A stretch of DNA of 64,000 bases, taken from Actinomycetales bacterium (GTDB lineage Bacteria; Actinomycetota; Actinomycetes; Actinomycetales; Actinomycetaceae). Of the stretch, positions 1 to 9,127 are shown one piece after another. The position numbers and the translations under genes are program-made. The DNA is taken from positions 124,001-188,000 of the forward strand of contig JAATFD010000036.1 in NCBI GenBank assembly GCA_015655375.1, in the 5' to 3' direction. The notes beneath the pieces are model-generated. The model made no database searches. It worked only from the letters and a program-made list of their open reading frames with translations, and was not told the origin of the DNA. Within the stretch, counting starts at the first letter, position 1. Each line of letters begins with the position of its first letter.

Positions 1-2
1 TC

Positions 3-287
3 GTCGATCCGACGATCCCCGCCTGGCTCCAGCCCTTTCTTCCCGTCGCCGTCGTCGCGGGCCTCGACGCCCTCTTCGGCGCTGGCCGGGCCTGGCTGGA
101 AGGAGTCTTCTCCGATCGGGTCTTCATCATGTCCTTTTTCTGGAACGTGGCCGTCGCCTGTCTGCTCGTCTTCCTCGGTGCCCAGCTCGGCGTCGGCTCG
201 GCCATGACGACCGCCGTCGTCGTCGTGCTGGGGATCCGGATCTTCTCGAACACGGCCTCGATCCGCCGTCTGATCTTCAAGGCGTGA
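3..287 (+). CDS. Small basic family protein, DUF1290 (5'-truncated by window edge)
   Basis: Open frame from base 3 to TGA at 285-287 reads VDPTIPAWLQPFLPVAVVAGLDALFGAGRAWLEGVFSDRVFIMSFFWNVAVACLLVFLGAQLGVGSAMTTAVVVVLGIRIFSNTASIRRLIFKA, typical of DUF1290; followed by a DUF881 gene as in other actinobacteria. Confidence 0.85.
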   Translation, partial: VDPTIPAWLQPFLPVAVVAGLDALFGAGRAWLEGVFSDRVFIMSFFWNVAVACLLVFLGAQLGVGSAMTTAVVVVLGIRIFSNTASIRRLIFKA

Positions 288-290
288 CTC

Positions 291-1079
291 ATGGCCATGT
301 CGGAAACCCCTCACGGTGAAGACCCCCGTTCGGACGCTCGTCGTCCCGACGACGCACGCCGGCGCCCGTTGCACCGACGTGCGTGGTCGGCGTTCATCGC
401 GCGGCCACGCCCCCTCCACGTCGTTCTGCTCGTCATCTGCTTCTTCCTCGGAGCAGCCCTGGTCACCCAGGTGCGCGCCCAACAGACTGACCCCCTCGAC
501 AAGATGAGTCAGGAAGATCTCGTCCTGCTCCTCGATCAGCTCCAGACCCGCACCGATACCCTGCGCGGAGAGAAATCCGACCTCGAGGAGCAGCTCTCCA
601 CCCTGCAGGATGCCGCCTCGAAGAACGAGGCCGCCGATGCGGCCGCCCAGAAATCCCTTGAGCAGGCCGAGATCAGTGCAGGAACGATCCCCGTCCACGG
701 CCCCGGTCTGACAATGACGGTCACGGATCCTGACGGCAACCTCAACTTCACCAATTTCGTCCTGGCGCTCGGTGAGCTGCGCAATGCGGACGCGGAGGCC
801 ATCAGCCTCAACGGGGTGCGCCTGACGGGACAGTCGTCCTTCACCCAGGGATCCACCGACTCGACGATCTCAGTCGATGGGACACAGATTTCCTCGCCCT
901 ACGTCTGGCAGATCATCGGCAGCTCGGCGGACATTTCTCAGGCCCTGGAAATCCCCTCAGGAGCAGCCCAGCAAATGAGGACGGGCACTGGCGCCACGGT
1001 GACCATCACCGCCGTTGACGACGTGACGATCACGGCAGTCGTCGAGGCACAAACCCCAGAATTCGCCAAAGTCCAGTGA
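291..1079 (+). CDS. DUF881 family membrane-anchored protein
   Basis: Single TM then coiled coil (DKMSQEDLVLLLDQLQTRTDTLRGEKSDLEEQL) and GPGLTMTVTDP core; adjacent to DUF1290. Confidence 0.85.
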   Translation: MAMSETPHGEDPRSDARRPDDARRRPLHRRAWSAFIARPRPLHVVLLVICFFLGAALVTQVRAQQTDPLDKMSQEDLVLLLDQLQTRTDTLRGEKSDLEEQLSTLQDAASKNEAADAAAQKSLEQAEISAGTIPVHGPGLTMTVTDPDGNLNFTNFVLALGELRNADAEAISLNGVRLTGQSSFTQGSTDSTISVDGTQISSPYVWQIIGSSADISQALEIPSGAAQQMRTGTGATVTITAVDDVTITAVVEAQTPEFAKVQ

Positions 1080-1170
1080 ACGCTGGACAGTCGAACCCGC
1101 ATCACCACCGACGCGTCGGACCACTACACTGATCTGCATTGCGATGTTGTGCAGCTCTCGGGAGGCAAGC

Positions 1171-1605
1171 ATGGAACCACAGAAGGACCTCGATCCCACG
1201 GCGACTTCCGCGTTCGGGCTTCCTCTCACAGAAGAGGACGCCCCCTCGGAACCGGTTCCTCTCAGTACGCGTGACCGAGATGCTGTTGACGCGCTCCCGG
1301 CCGGTTCCGCACTGCTGATCGTCCAGCGTGGTCCGAATTCGGGTGCTCGATTCCTTTTGGATCCCGAGGTCACGACCGCGGGTCGATCCCCGAAATCCGA
1401 TATTTTCCTCGATGACGTCACCGTCTCGCGTCGTCACTGTCAGTTCATTGCGAATGACGGCGGATACTCGGTACGGGACTCCGGTTCTCTCAACGGAACC
1501 TATGTCAATCGCGAGCGCGTGGAGCAAGCCGAGCTCCACGCCGGTGATGAGGTGCAGATCGGCAAGTACCGCTTGACCTACCACCCGTCCCCGCGCCAGG
1601 CATGA
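1171..1605 (+). CDS. garA: FHA domain protein, GarA/OdhI-like
   Basis: FHA core GRSPKSDIFLDDVTVSRRHCQFI...GSLNGTYVNRERV; GGAGG-type RBS before ATG 1171 (ORF track start 1144 is upstream of the RBS); next to the FtsR-type MerR gene. Confidence 0.85.
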   Translation: MEPQKDLDPTATSAFGLPLTEEDAPSEPVPLSTRDRDAVDALPAGSALLIVQRGPNSGARFLLDPEVTTAGRSPKSDIFLDDVTVSRRHCQFIANDGGYSVRDSGSLNGTYVNRERVEQAELHAGDEVQIGKYRLTYHPSPRQA

Positions 1606-2375
1606 GCTCAGCGCTGCGGGCAGAGCCCGACGAACAGGAATCAGCAGAACCGTGGCCCCGGGGCGTCTCGCGCGAGGCTGTCCTGTCCATCGGACAGGTC
1701 GTTGATGCCGTCAAGGGGAAGTTCCCTGCGATCACGGTCTCCAAGATCCGATTTCTCGAGGACCAGGGATTGGTCACTCCGGCGCGCTCCGGCTCGGGGT
1801 ACCGCAAATACTCCCAGGCGGACATCGAGAGGATTCGCTTCATCCTCACTCAGCAGCGTGACTCCTACGCCCCGCTGCGTGTCATTGGCGACCAGCTGCG
1901 TGCTCTTGATGCCGGCCACGATGTCGATGTCACACCCACTGCTCGCGTCGTGACATCCGAGGGCCAGGTCGTCCTCCCTGCGAACCGGCCGTCCATCTCA
2001 ACGCGCGAGCTCGCAGATCTGTCCGGTACCGATGTCGAAACGCTCGAGCGCTATGCGGCGCTTGGTCTCATCACCCCGGATCTCGCTGGCTATTTCCCCG
2101 CTCGCACGGTCCACGTTGTCACACTGCTCGTCGGGCTGGAGACCGACGGGGTGGACGCCCGGATCCTGCGCTCCGTGCGCACCGCCGCCGAACGCAGCGC
2201 GGACCTCATCGACCAGGCGGTCTCGTCCCAGCGCTCTCGCCAGCGGGCCGGAGACCTGGAGCGTGCCGCGACCCGCTCGATGGAACTCGGCGAGGTCGTC
2301 GCCGACCTCCACCGGGAGATGTTGCGGGTCTCACTGGCACGTCTGAATGGCACGTCCCATCAACCCTCACGTTGA
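1602..2375 (+). CDS. ftsR: MerR-family transcriptional regulator, FtsR/Rv1828-type
   Basis: SIGQVVDAVKGKFPAITVSKIRFLEDQGLVTPARSGSGYRKYSQADIERIRFIL; directly downstream of FHA gene with ATGA overlap. Confidence 0.85.
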   Translation: MSSALRAEPDEQESAEPWPRGVSREAVLSIGQVVDAVKGKFPAITVSKIRFLEDQGLVTPARSGSGYRKYSQADIERIRFILTQQRDSYAPLRVIGDQLRALDAGHDVDVTPTARVVTSEGQVVLPANRPSISTRELADLSGTDVETLERYAALGLITPDLAGYFPARTVHVVTLLVGLETDGVDARILRSVRTAAERSADLIDQAVSSQRSRQRAGDLERAATRSMELGEVVADLHREMLRVSLARLNGTSHQPSR

Positions 2376-2479
2376 AGTCGAGGGTGAGGCGCGCCGACCG
2401 GGTCGTTGACCCGGACCCCACCACCTCTTAGCTTTAAACCAGTCAGCACGTCATATTCCATCGCCTCGAAGGAGCAGCA

Positions 2480-3043
2480 GTGAGCGCCCAACCTTTGGAT
2501 GCCCCGGGTGAGGCCCGGCAAGGCATGCTCTTCGGCGACCCCCTGGAGGGGCTGGATGAGGAGGAAACCGGGTACCGCGGACCCATTGCCTGCTCGGCCG
2601 CTGGAATCACCTACCGTCAGCTCGACTACTGGGCACGCACCGGGTTGCTCCAGCCCTCGATCCGCGCCGCCCGCGGCTCCGGATCGCAACGGCTGTACTC
2701 GTTCCGGGATATTCTGGTCCTCAAGGTCGTCAAGAAGCTCCTGGACGCCGGGGTCTCTCTCCAACAGGTGCGCACGGCGGTTGCTCAACTGCAGGACCGG
2801 GGGGTCGACGACCTCGCGGCAATCACCCTGATGAGCGACGGCGCCTCCGTCTACGAATGCACGTCCACCGATGAAGTCATCGATCTGCTTCAGGGCGGGC
2901 AGGGTGTGTTCGGCATTGCCGTGGGACGTGTCTGGCGCGAGGTTGAGGGATCGCTCGCCGAGCTCCCCGTCGAGCACGCCGAGGCTCCGATCATGATCGA
3001 TGAGCTCGCCGAACGCCGTCAACGCAAGCGCGATGTCTCCTGA
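2480..3043 (+). CDS. MerR-family transcriptional regulator, Rv1830-type
   Basis: GITYRQLDYWARTGLLQPSIRAARGSGSQRLYSFRDILVLKVVKKLLDAGVSLQQVRTAVAQL; GGAGCAGCAG RBS region. Confidence 0.85.
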   Translation: MSAQPLDAPGEARQGMLFGDPLEGLDEEETGYRGPIACSAAGITYRQLDYWARTGLLQPSIRAARGSGSQRLYSFRDILVLKVVKKLLDAGVSLQQVRTAVAQLQDRGVDDLAAITLMSDGASVYECTSTDEVIDLLQGGQGVFGIAVGRVWREVEGSLAELPVEHAEAPIMIDELAERRQRKRDVS

Positions 3044-3061
3044 CGATCCACCGTCGTGATC

Positions 3062-3103
3062 GACCGGGATCCGTGCCGCTCTTCGCGCGCACGGATCCCG
3101 GTC
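3062..3103 (+). terminator. Strong hairpin after the MerR gene, probable terminator
   Basis: Perfect 15-bp inverted repeat GACCGGGATCCGTGC / GCACGGATCCCGGTC with a 12-nt loop, 19 nt after the stop codon. Confidence 0.65.
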
Positions 3104-3160
3104 CTCGTCTACGCTGACGACACGGGTGAGACCCACGACACGATCGAGGGGAGGACACTG

Positions 3161-3445
3161 ATGACCGGCAGGCACGACATGGCAGCTGTCGACGTCCGGG
3201 TCCGTGGCCAGGTCCAGGGCGTCGGATATCGATTCGGGGCGCTTCGCCACGCTTCATCACTCGATGTGAACGGGTGGATCCGCAATGAGTCCAACGGCGA
3301 TGTCATCGCCCATCTTGAGGGACTCGGCTACCGCGTGGATGCGATGCTCGACTGGCTCCGCGCGGGCAGCGAGTGGGCACATGTCTCCCGAGTAGACGTC
3401 GTGCCCGCCGCACTCGAAGGCGATGGATCCTTCAGCGTGGAGTGA
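3161..3445 (+). CDS. acyP: Acylphosphatase
   Basis: VDVRVRGQVQGVGYRFGALRHASSLDVNGWIRNESNGDVIAHLEG; start 3161 preferred because ORF start 3056 lies at or before the terminator hairpin. Confidence 0.85.
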   Translation: MTGRHDMAAVDVRVRGQVQGVGYRFGALRHASSLDVNGWIRNESNGDVIAHLEGLGYRVDAMLDWLRAGSEWAHVSRVDVVPAALEGDGSFSVE

Positions 3446-3469
3446 GCACCGATCGGCCGGGGAACTCTC

Positions 3470-5008
3470 TCAGAGTCCTTTTCCCGCCAACGAACGGGTG
3501 AGAACGAAACCCGTGTCGAGATCGGTCAGGGAGACTTCCACGATCCCATGGGGATCCACCGTGTAGCGTTCTTCGATCATGGGGCCGTCCTCGGTGCGCC
3601 GCACTTCGATCGCCCGGAGGTCGACCGTGTCATCGAGGCCCTGGATCAGGGGATCGAAGGGCATAATCACCTCACCGATCGGCATCACTGCGCCACGTGG
3701 CACCCCATCCACGTCCGTCGTCGTGTACTCGACGAAACGGAACCAGCCGATGTTGTGCGCCGCCCGGTAGGCGCGCGTCGCGGTCACCGACTTCGAGGTC
3801 GAAACCCGCATCTGGGGCGACAGGATCATGTCGAAGGAAACGAGTGAGCCGGACTCCCGTTCGCGGAAGACTCCCACGCCGCGGGACAGGCGTTCACGCA
3901 AGGTGTAGCCCGCATCCGGATCGGCGGACAGGGCCAGTCCGATCGCCGTTGATGCGCCCGTGTGGGGGGACCGATGGACGCGGCGCCCGTAACGCTCACG
4001 CAGAGCGCGAGGAATCGCGGGGAGCTCGGAGCCACCCCCCACGACGTAGATGCCCGCCAAATCCGCCGTCGCCGTACCGGAGGCCGCACCCGCGTCCGCC
4101 TCGTCGTCGCGGATGAGCAGTTCCATCGTCTGGATCGTCGAGGCGATCAGTGGACGCGCAGCCTCGTAGAAATCGGCGGCCGACACCGAGACGGGACGGT
4201 CATCAACGTCCAGGGTGAGGAACCTTGATTGGGGAGACAGGGATTCCTTGGCCTCGCGCGCCGCATCGATGAGTGCCGTCCACTTCCGTTCTCCCAGATC
4301 ACCGGCGGTCGTTCGGGCGGTGTGCGCAACGAGCTGGGCGAGGACGACGTCGAAGTCGTCGCCGCCCAGGAGGTTGTTCCCCCGTGAGCCCAGGACCTCG
4401 TGGACGGCCCCGTCCACCGCGACCAGTGACGCATCAAAGGTCCCACCACCCAAGTCATAGACGAGGATGCGATCCCGTCGCGAGGTGACCGTCGATGCAT
4501 GGCGATGCGTGTACTCGAGGCCGGCGGCCGAGGGCTCGTTGAGCATCCCCACCACCGTGAAGCCCGCTCGGTGGAAGGCCTCCAATGTCAGGAAGCGCTG
4601 GCCGGAATGCGCGTGGGCGGGCACACCGACCACGGCCTCGAGCGGTTCATCCTCCGGGATCTCGGCGATCGAGGAGGAGGTGCGCACTGCATGGGCGACC
4701 TCGGCGAGGAAACCGGTGACCAGCCCGAGCAGGTTGAGATCACGGTTGCCCAGACGCACTGTCGTCGTCGTGGTCGTCGCCGTATCGGCCAGGAACCGCT
4801 TCATCGAGCGCAGGTGAGGAACGCCCTCCAGAGCCAGATCACGTGCCAGGAATCCGAAGACCGGGTGGTCGCCGTCGAGAGCGACCAAGCTGGGGATGTA
4901 GTCCCGGACATCGTCCTCTTCGTCGTGAAAGGCGACAACGGGGTAGTTGCCCCGGTCCACGGCAGCCACCGTCGTCCGGGTCGTTCCGAAATCCACTCCG
5001 AGTCTCAT
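3470..5008 (-). CDS. Hsp70/DnaK-like family protein
   Basis: MRLGVDFGTTRTTVAAVDRG, ILVYDLGGGTFDASLV, IYVVGGGSELPAIPRAL; Hsp70 ATPase motifs with a short C-terminal part. Confidence 0.85.
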   Translation of the reverse strand: MRLGVDFGTTRTTVAAVDRGNYPVVAFHDEEDDVRDYIPSLVALDGDHPVFGFLARDLALEGVPHLRSMKRFLADTATTTTTTVRLGNRDLNLLGLVTGFLAEVAHAVRTSSSIAEIPEDEPLEAVVGVPAHAHSGQRFLTLEAFHRAGFTVVGMLNEPSAAGLEYTHRHASTVTSRRDRILVYDLGGGTFDASLVAVDGAVHEVLGSRGNNLLGGDDFDVVLAQLVAHTARTTAGDLGERKWTALIDAAREAKESLSPQSRFLTLDVDDRPVSVSAADFYEAARPLIASTIQTMELLIRDDEADAGAASGTATADLAGIYVVGGGSELPAIPRALRERYGRRVHRSPHTGASTAIGLALSADPDAGYTLRERLSRGVGVFRERESGSLVSFDMILSPQMRVSTSKSVTATRAYRAAHNIGWFRFVEYTTTDVDGVPRGAVMPIGEVIMPFDPLIQGLDDTVDLRAIEVRRTEDGPMIEERYTVDPHGIVEVSLTDLDTGFVLTRSLAGKGL

Positions 5009-5052
5009 GACGTGAGCCTATCGGCAGCGGCGCCCTCGCGACTGCACGGCCG

Positions 5053-5895
5053 TCACGACCGCGCGATCTGCCCGCCGGGAGCACTCATGCGGCGGTCGGT
5101 CTTGATCTGCGCCATCAGACGGGACCCCATGACATAGAGGGCAACGGCGACCAGGTAGTAGCACGCACCGACGATCGCGTCGAGCAGGTAGTGGTTGGCC
5201 GTCGACACGATGACCAGCACGGTGATCGCCGGCAGGCCCCACGCAAGGCCCTTCTGCCACCATGCGGTGGCGATTGAGCACAGGGCCACCGCGACCCAGA
5301 TCGACCATCCCGTGTGCATCGAGGGCATCGCCCCATAGACGTTGACCAGATCGGCTCCGGCCGTGCCGTACAGGCTGCCGAAGGTCTTCGCGTCGGCCAC
5401 TGTGTCAACGAATTGGGCGTTCGGCAACAAGCGTGGGGGAGCGACCGGGTAGAGCCAGTAGGTGACCAGAGCCCCGGCCGTCATGATGAACAGGATCGTG
5501 CGATGAACGTAGTACCGGGATCGGTCGACCCACCACAGCAACAGCAGCGTCACAGCCGCGGTCAGGAAGAACGCGATCGTGTAGAAGTGATTCGCACACT
5601 CGGCGAGCAGGGGATGCGCCGACAGGAAACGGTTGAGTCCGAGCTCGATGTCCAGACCGGTCGCTTGTTCGAAGGAGAGGATCTGCTGGCCGTGTATGAC
5701 GGCCGTGTCACGTTGGGAGGGTGCCGCACCGGCGGCGAGCGTGTAGCCGAAAGCACAGGCCACAACGAGAACAAACTCACGGAGGAACGCCCGACGCGAC
5801 GACTGAGCGCGATATCCCGACACTGGTGCAGGAGCGACCGAAGCGGTCTCCGAATCGCTCGCGATCCGACTGTCGATCCGTTCCAGTTGGTGCAT
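5053..5895 (-). CDS. PAP2-family phosphatase, integral membrane
   Basis: Multiple TM helices, GAMPSMHTGWSIW and ANHYLLDAIVGACYY (SxxxH and HxxxD motifs); GGGAG RBS before ATG 5895. Confidence 0.75.
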   Translation of the reverse strand: MHQLERIDSRIASDSETASVAPAPVSGYRAQSSRRAFLREFVLVVACAFGYTLAAGAAPSQRDTAVIHGQQILSFEQATGLDIELGLNRFLSAHPLLAECANHFYTIAFFLTAAVTLLLLWWVDRSRYYVHRTILFIMTAGALVTYWLYPVAPPRLLPNAQFVDTVADAKTFGSLYGTAGADLVNVYGAMPSMHTGWSIWVAVALCSIATAWWQKGLAWGLPAITVLVIVSTANHYLLDAIVGACYYLVAVALYVMGSRLMAQIKTDRRMSAPGGQIARS

Positions 5896-6232
5896 GCTTC
5901 TCCCACGCTTGGGCCGCCTGCCCGACGCGACCGGCGGCACGATTCCAATCCACCGATCGTACGACGCCGTGACGTCGAGGCCGGACGGTGGCCGCCACGT
6001 GTCGGCGTCGGTCGAGGCGCCAGCGAGGAGATCACACGTGAGGGGGAGCGGGTCTCGCCCGAGCAGAACGGGTCCGATTCTCATATTCTGACATAATGTA
6101 CATTATCGGATCGTGGATAGAGGTCCACGACCTCACCCTCACACAGTGACATCACTGCCACAGACACCACAGCGCAACCGCCTTCAGGCACATTCTTCCC
6201 ACCACGGAACGCCCTGCAGACGGGAGCAACGC

Positions 6233-6258
6233 GGAATATCCGCTAGACTCGGTGCGTT
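6233..6258 (+). promoter_or_regulatory. Candidate SigR/SigH-type ECF promoter of rbpA
   Basis: GGAAT (6233-6237) - exactly 18 nt - GTT (6256-6258), 40 nt upstream of the rbpA start. Confidence 0.6.
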
Positions 6259-6298
6259 TGGGACAATGCCATCACCGTGCGACAAGTGAGGAGACACC

Positions 6299-6664
6299 AT
6301 GGCGGACCGCGCACTTCGCGGCATGCAGATCGGCGCCAAGTCGATGGAGTCCGAGGACGGCGTGGTCTTTGCCGACCGGTTCACGGCAAAGTATCTGTGC
6401 CCGAATGGACACGAGTTCGAGATCCCCTTCGCCACGGATGCCACGCCCCCCGCTACCTGGGAATGCCGGTGTGGGGCGATTGCCGAGATCGTCGGCGACA
6501 TCCCCGATGTCGACGATCAGAAGCCGGCGAAGCCCGTGCGCACTCACTGGGACATGCTCCGTGAGCGTCGTTCCATTGAGGAGCTCGACCAGGTCCTGTC
6601 CGAGCAGCTGACGCTCCTGCGCGAGGGCCGCCTGCGTCCCGAGGGTTCCTACCGCAAGCCCTGA
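6299..6664 (+). CDS. rbpA: RNA polymerase-binding protein RbpA
   Basis: MADRALRGMQIGAKSMESEDGVVFADRFTAKYLCPNGHEFEIPFATDATPPATWECRCG, highly characteristic. Confidence 0.97.
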   Translation: MADRALRGMQIGAKSMESEDGVVFADRFTAKYLCPNGHEFEIPFATDATPPATWECRCGAIAEIVGDIPDVDDQKPAKPVRTHWDMLRERRSIEELDQVLSEQLTLLREGRLRPEGSYRKP

Positions 6665-6690
6665 TTCGGAGCACGCTCTCCGATCGATGG

Positions 6691-6717
6691 CTCCCGCAGG
6701 GTCTGGCCCTGCGGGAG
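6691..6717 (+). terminator. rbpA terminator hairpin
   Basis: CTCCCGCAGGG-TCTGG-CCCTGCGGGAG, perfect 11-bp stem then TTCGTCGTT; convergent with ppm1. Confidence 0.75.
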
Positions 6718-6758
6718 TTCGTCGTTCCGGGCCTCCTACCGGTCCGAGCCGGCGTGCC

Positions 6759-7517
6759 TCATTGCCCTGCGACCATTCGCTCCAGACCCTGACGAGTGAC
6801 CAGTCGGAGTTCCTCGACAAAGATGTCACCGGTCAACTTCGATGTCCCGAATCGCCGCTCGTCGAAGGTGATCGGCACCTCCACGATTGCGGCGCCCGCC
6901 CGATTTGCTGCCAGTGTCATCTCGACCTGGAATCCATATCCTGCAGACCCAACCATGTCGAGGACACCGGAGGCCTTGAGCCACGTGGTTCGATAGACCC
7001 GAAACCCGGCGGTTGCATCCGTCACGTCCATCCCGAGCATGGCGCGAATGTAGAGGTTCCCGGCTCGCGACAGCGCCTCGCGCGCCTTCGACCACCCATT
7101 GACGTGACCGCCAGCGACCCAGCGGGAGCCGATGACCAGGTCAGGCCGGTCGAAGGCACCCAGGCGCGCCAAGAGCTTCGGCAGCTGCTCAGGACGGTGC
7201 GAACCGTCGGCATCCATCTCGACGACGGCGGACGACCCACGGTCGATCCCCCATCGGAATCCCTCGACGTAGGCACCGGCCAACCCGGACTTGCCGGGAC
7301 GGTGCAGGACCGACAGCCCGGTGTCTGCACGCGAGCGGTCCTCGGCCCACTGCCCTGTGCCGTCCGGGGAGGAATCATCGACGACCAGGATCGACACCTC
7401 CGGCAGGACCGCGCGCAGCCGGTCGAGAACACCCGGCAGCGAGTCGATCTCGTCATAGGTCGGGATCACCACCAGGCTCTGCGGTCCCGCGACATCGGGC
7501 GTCTCCGACAGCGTCAT
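6759..7517 (-). CDS. ppm1: Polyprenol monophosphomannose synthase (GT2)
   Basis: LVVIPTYDEIDSLPGVLDRLRAVLPEVSILVVDDSSPDGTG; VEMDADGSHRPEQLPKLL; start overlaps the lnt stop. Confidence 0.9.
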   Translation of the reverse strand: MTLSETPDVAGPQSLVVIPTYDEIDSLPGVLDRLRAVLPEVSILVVDDSSPDGTGQWAEDRSRADTGLSVLHRPGKSGLAGAYVEGFRWGIDRGSSAVVEMDADGSHRPEQLPKLLARLGAFDRPDLVIGSRWVAGGHVNGWSKAREALSRAGNLYIRAMLGMDVTDATAGFRVYRTTWLKASGVLDMVGSAGYGFQVEMTLAANRAGAAIVEVPITFDERRFGTSKLTGDIFVEELRLVTRQGLERMVAGQ

Positions 7518-9127
7518 GACTTCCTCCGTGAGATCAGCAGTGCTCCCAACGACATCAGAGTCAGTGTGACGAACGCTCCGATGACGATCCACGCCGGGAT
7601 CTCGCCCATCCGTGCCGCCACAGTCATCGATGTGCGCAGCGGCAGGTCCGCCACGATGTGACCGGCGGTCTGCTTGGCGACCGAGGCCACGACCGACCCA
7701 TCGGGTCGCACAATCGTCGAGACTCCGTTGGTCGAGGCCTGGACGGCGGATCGCGAATACTCCATCGCCCGGAAGCGCAGCATCTGCGCCTGTTGGGTCG
7801 ACTCCGCCGAGTAGCGGAAGTGGTAGTTGTTCGTCGGGATCGCGATCAGTTGTCCGCCGAGATTCACGCCTTCAGCGATGAGCGGCTCGTAGGCGACCTC
7901 GAAGCAGATGCCAACGGCCAAGGGGATCGTACGCCCGTCGTTGATCCTCGCCTCCATGTAGGCCGGGTTGTCGACAGGGACCATGTCGACACTGACCTGC
8001 GCGGTCTCCGTGGCCAGACTGGAGACAAACGCGCGCCACGGAATGTATTCACCGAAGGGCACGGGGTGCTGCTTGCCGTACAGGTTCGTGTCAAGGCCGG
8101 TGCCTGGATACCAGAATCCCACCCAGTTCTTGCGTGTTGTCTGGTCGTACTCGACGAAACCGACGAGGGTCGGCACGCCGACCGCGTTGACTGCCGAGGA
8201 AATCAGATCCCGTGTGGAGGCCGTCGTCTGGGGATCGAGGTCAGCAGAGTTCTCTCCCCACAGCACGAGGTCCGGATGTTCATCGTCCGCGGCCAGCGCT
8301 TCGGTCTCACGCACGTGGTTGCCCGTCACCTTGTTTGGAATCGAGAACGTCTGGTCGCCGGGGATCTCGACGTTGCCCTGAACGACGCCGACCCGGACGG
8401 ACCCGGCTTCCTGCGACGTCGGCAGGGTGATCGCGAGCGGAGCGACCAACAGGACGACGACGAGGACGAGGAGCGCAGGCCGGCCCCACCAGCGACCCGG
8501 GTCCTGGGCGGGCACCAGGGTGAAGGTCCGACGCAGCAGGACCGCGGCGGCCACGACTGCTGCGGAGACGAGAACCTCTCCCCCGAACGGCGCTAGACGG
8601 CCGAGGGGGGAATCCACCTGCGCGTAGGACAGGTTCGCCCACGGGAACCCACCGAAAGGCACGCGCGAACGCAATTGTTCGACCCCGACCCAGGTGATGA
8701 CCGCGATCAGGGTCTCCCCCCACCAGGTCCGTGACAACCGCCAGACCCGTGCCAGTGACATCGACCAACCCCATATGGCCCAGGCGATCGCCTGGGTGAG
8801 AGCGAGGGCGACCCATGGAAGCCACCCGCCGGTGGCAACGCGCGCCCACTCGGTGTGGGCCATCCAGAATCCCATGCCGACCAACCCGCAGTACCACGCG
8901 GCCCGGCCCGAGCGGACCCGGTCGACGACCGCGATGAACACCGCCATCGTCGGAACCGACAGCCACCACCAATTGACATCCGGGAATGAGGCCCACAGGC
9001 CCACCGCCACAAGAACGAGGCACGGGTAGTCCCGCCACCGGCGTAGGACCGGCAGGCCCTCGTCCTCGCGACGCACACCGTGCACCTCGTTCTCTTCCAC
9101 CGACGTTCCTCTCAGACGACCGACCAT
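7514..9127 (-). CDS. lnt: Apolipoprotein N-acyltransferase
   Basis: N-terminal TM region plus nitrilase domain (VLWGENSADLDP, KQHPVPFGEYIPWR, GICFEVAYEPLI). Confidence 0.9.
   Translation of the reverse strand: MVGRLRGTSVEENEVHGVRREDEGLPVLRRWRDYPCLVLVAVGLWASFPDVNWWWLSVPTMAVFIAVVDRVRSGRAAWYCGLVGMGFWMAHTEWARVATGGWLPWVALALTQAIAWAIWGWSMSLARVWRLSRTWWGETLIAVITWVGVEQLRSRVPFGGFPWANLSYAQVDSPLGRLAPFGGEVLVSAAVVAAAVLLRRTFTLVPAQDPGRWWGRPALLVLVVVLLVAPLAITLPTSQEAGSVRVGVVQGNVEIPGDQTFSIPNKVTGNHVRETEALAADDEHPDLVLWGENSADLDPQTTASTRDLISSAVNAVGVPTLVGFVEYDQTTRKNWVGFWYPGTGLDTNLYGKQHPVPFGEYIPWRAFVSSLATETAQVSVDMVPVDNPAYMEARINDGRTIPLAVGICFEVAYEPLIAEGVNLGGQLIAIPTNNYHFRYSAESTQQAQMLRFRAMEYSRSAVQASTNGVSTIVRPDGSVVASVAKQTAGHIVADLPLRTSMTVAARMGEIPAWIVIGAFVTLTLMSLGALLISRRKS

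Noticed and set aside
2397-2479. CCGGGTC-GTT-GACCCGG hairpin with a possible TTGACC -35 before the second MerR gene
   Set aside because: Plausible local terminator/promoter, but no convincing -10 element; not strong enough to list.
3056-3160. Extended N-terminus of the acylphosphatase ORF
   Set aside because: Overlaps a perfect terminator hairpin at 3062-3103; ATG 3161 fits homologues.
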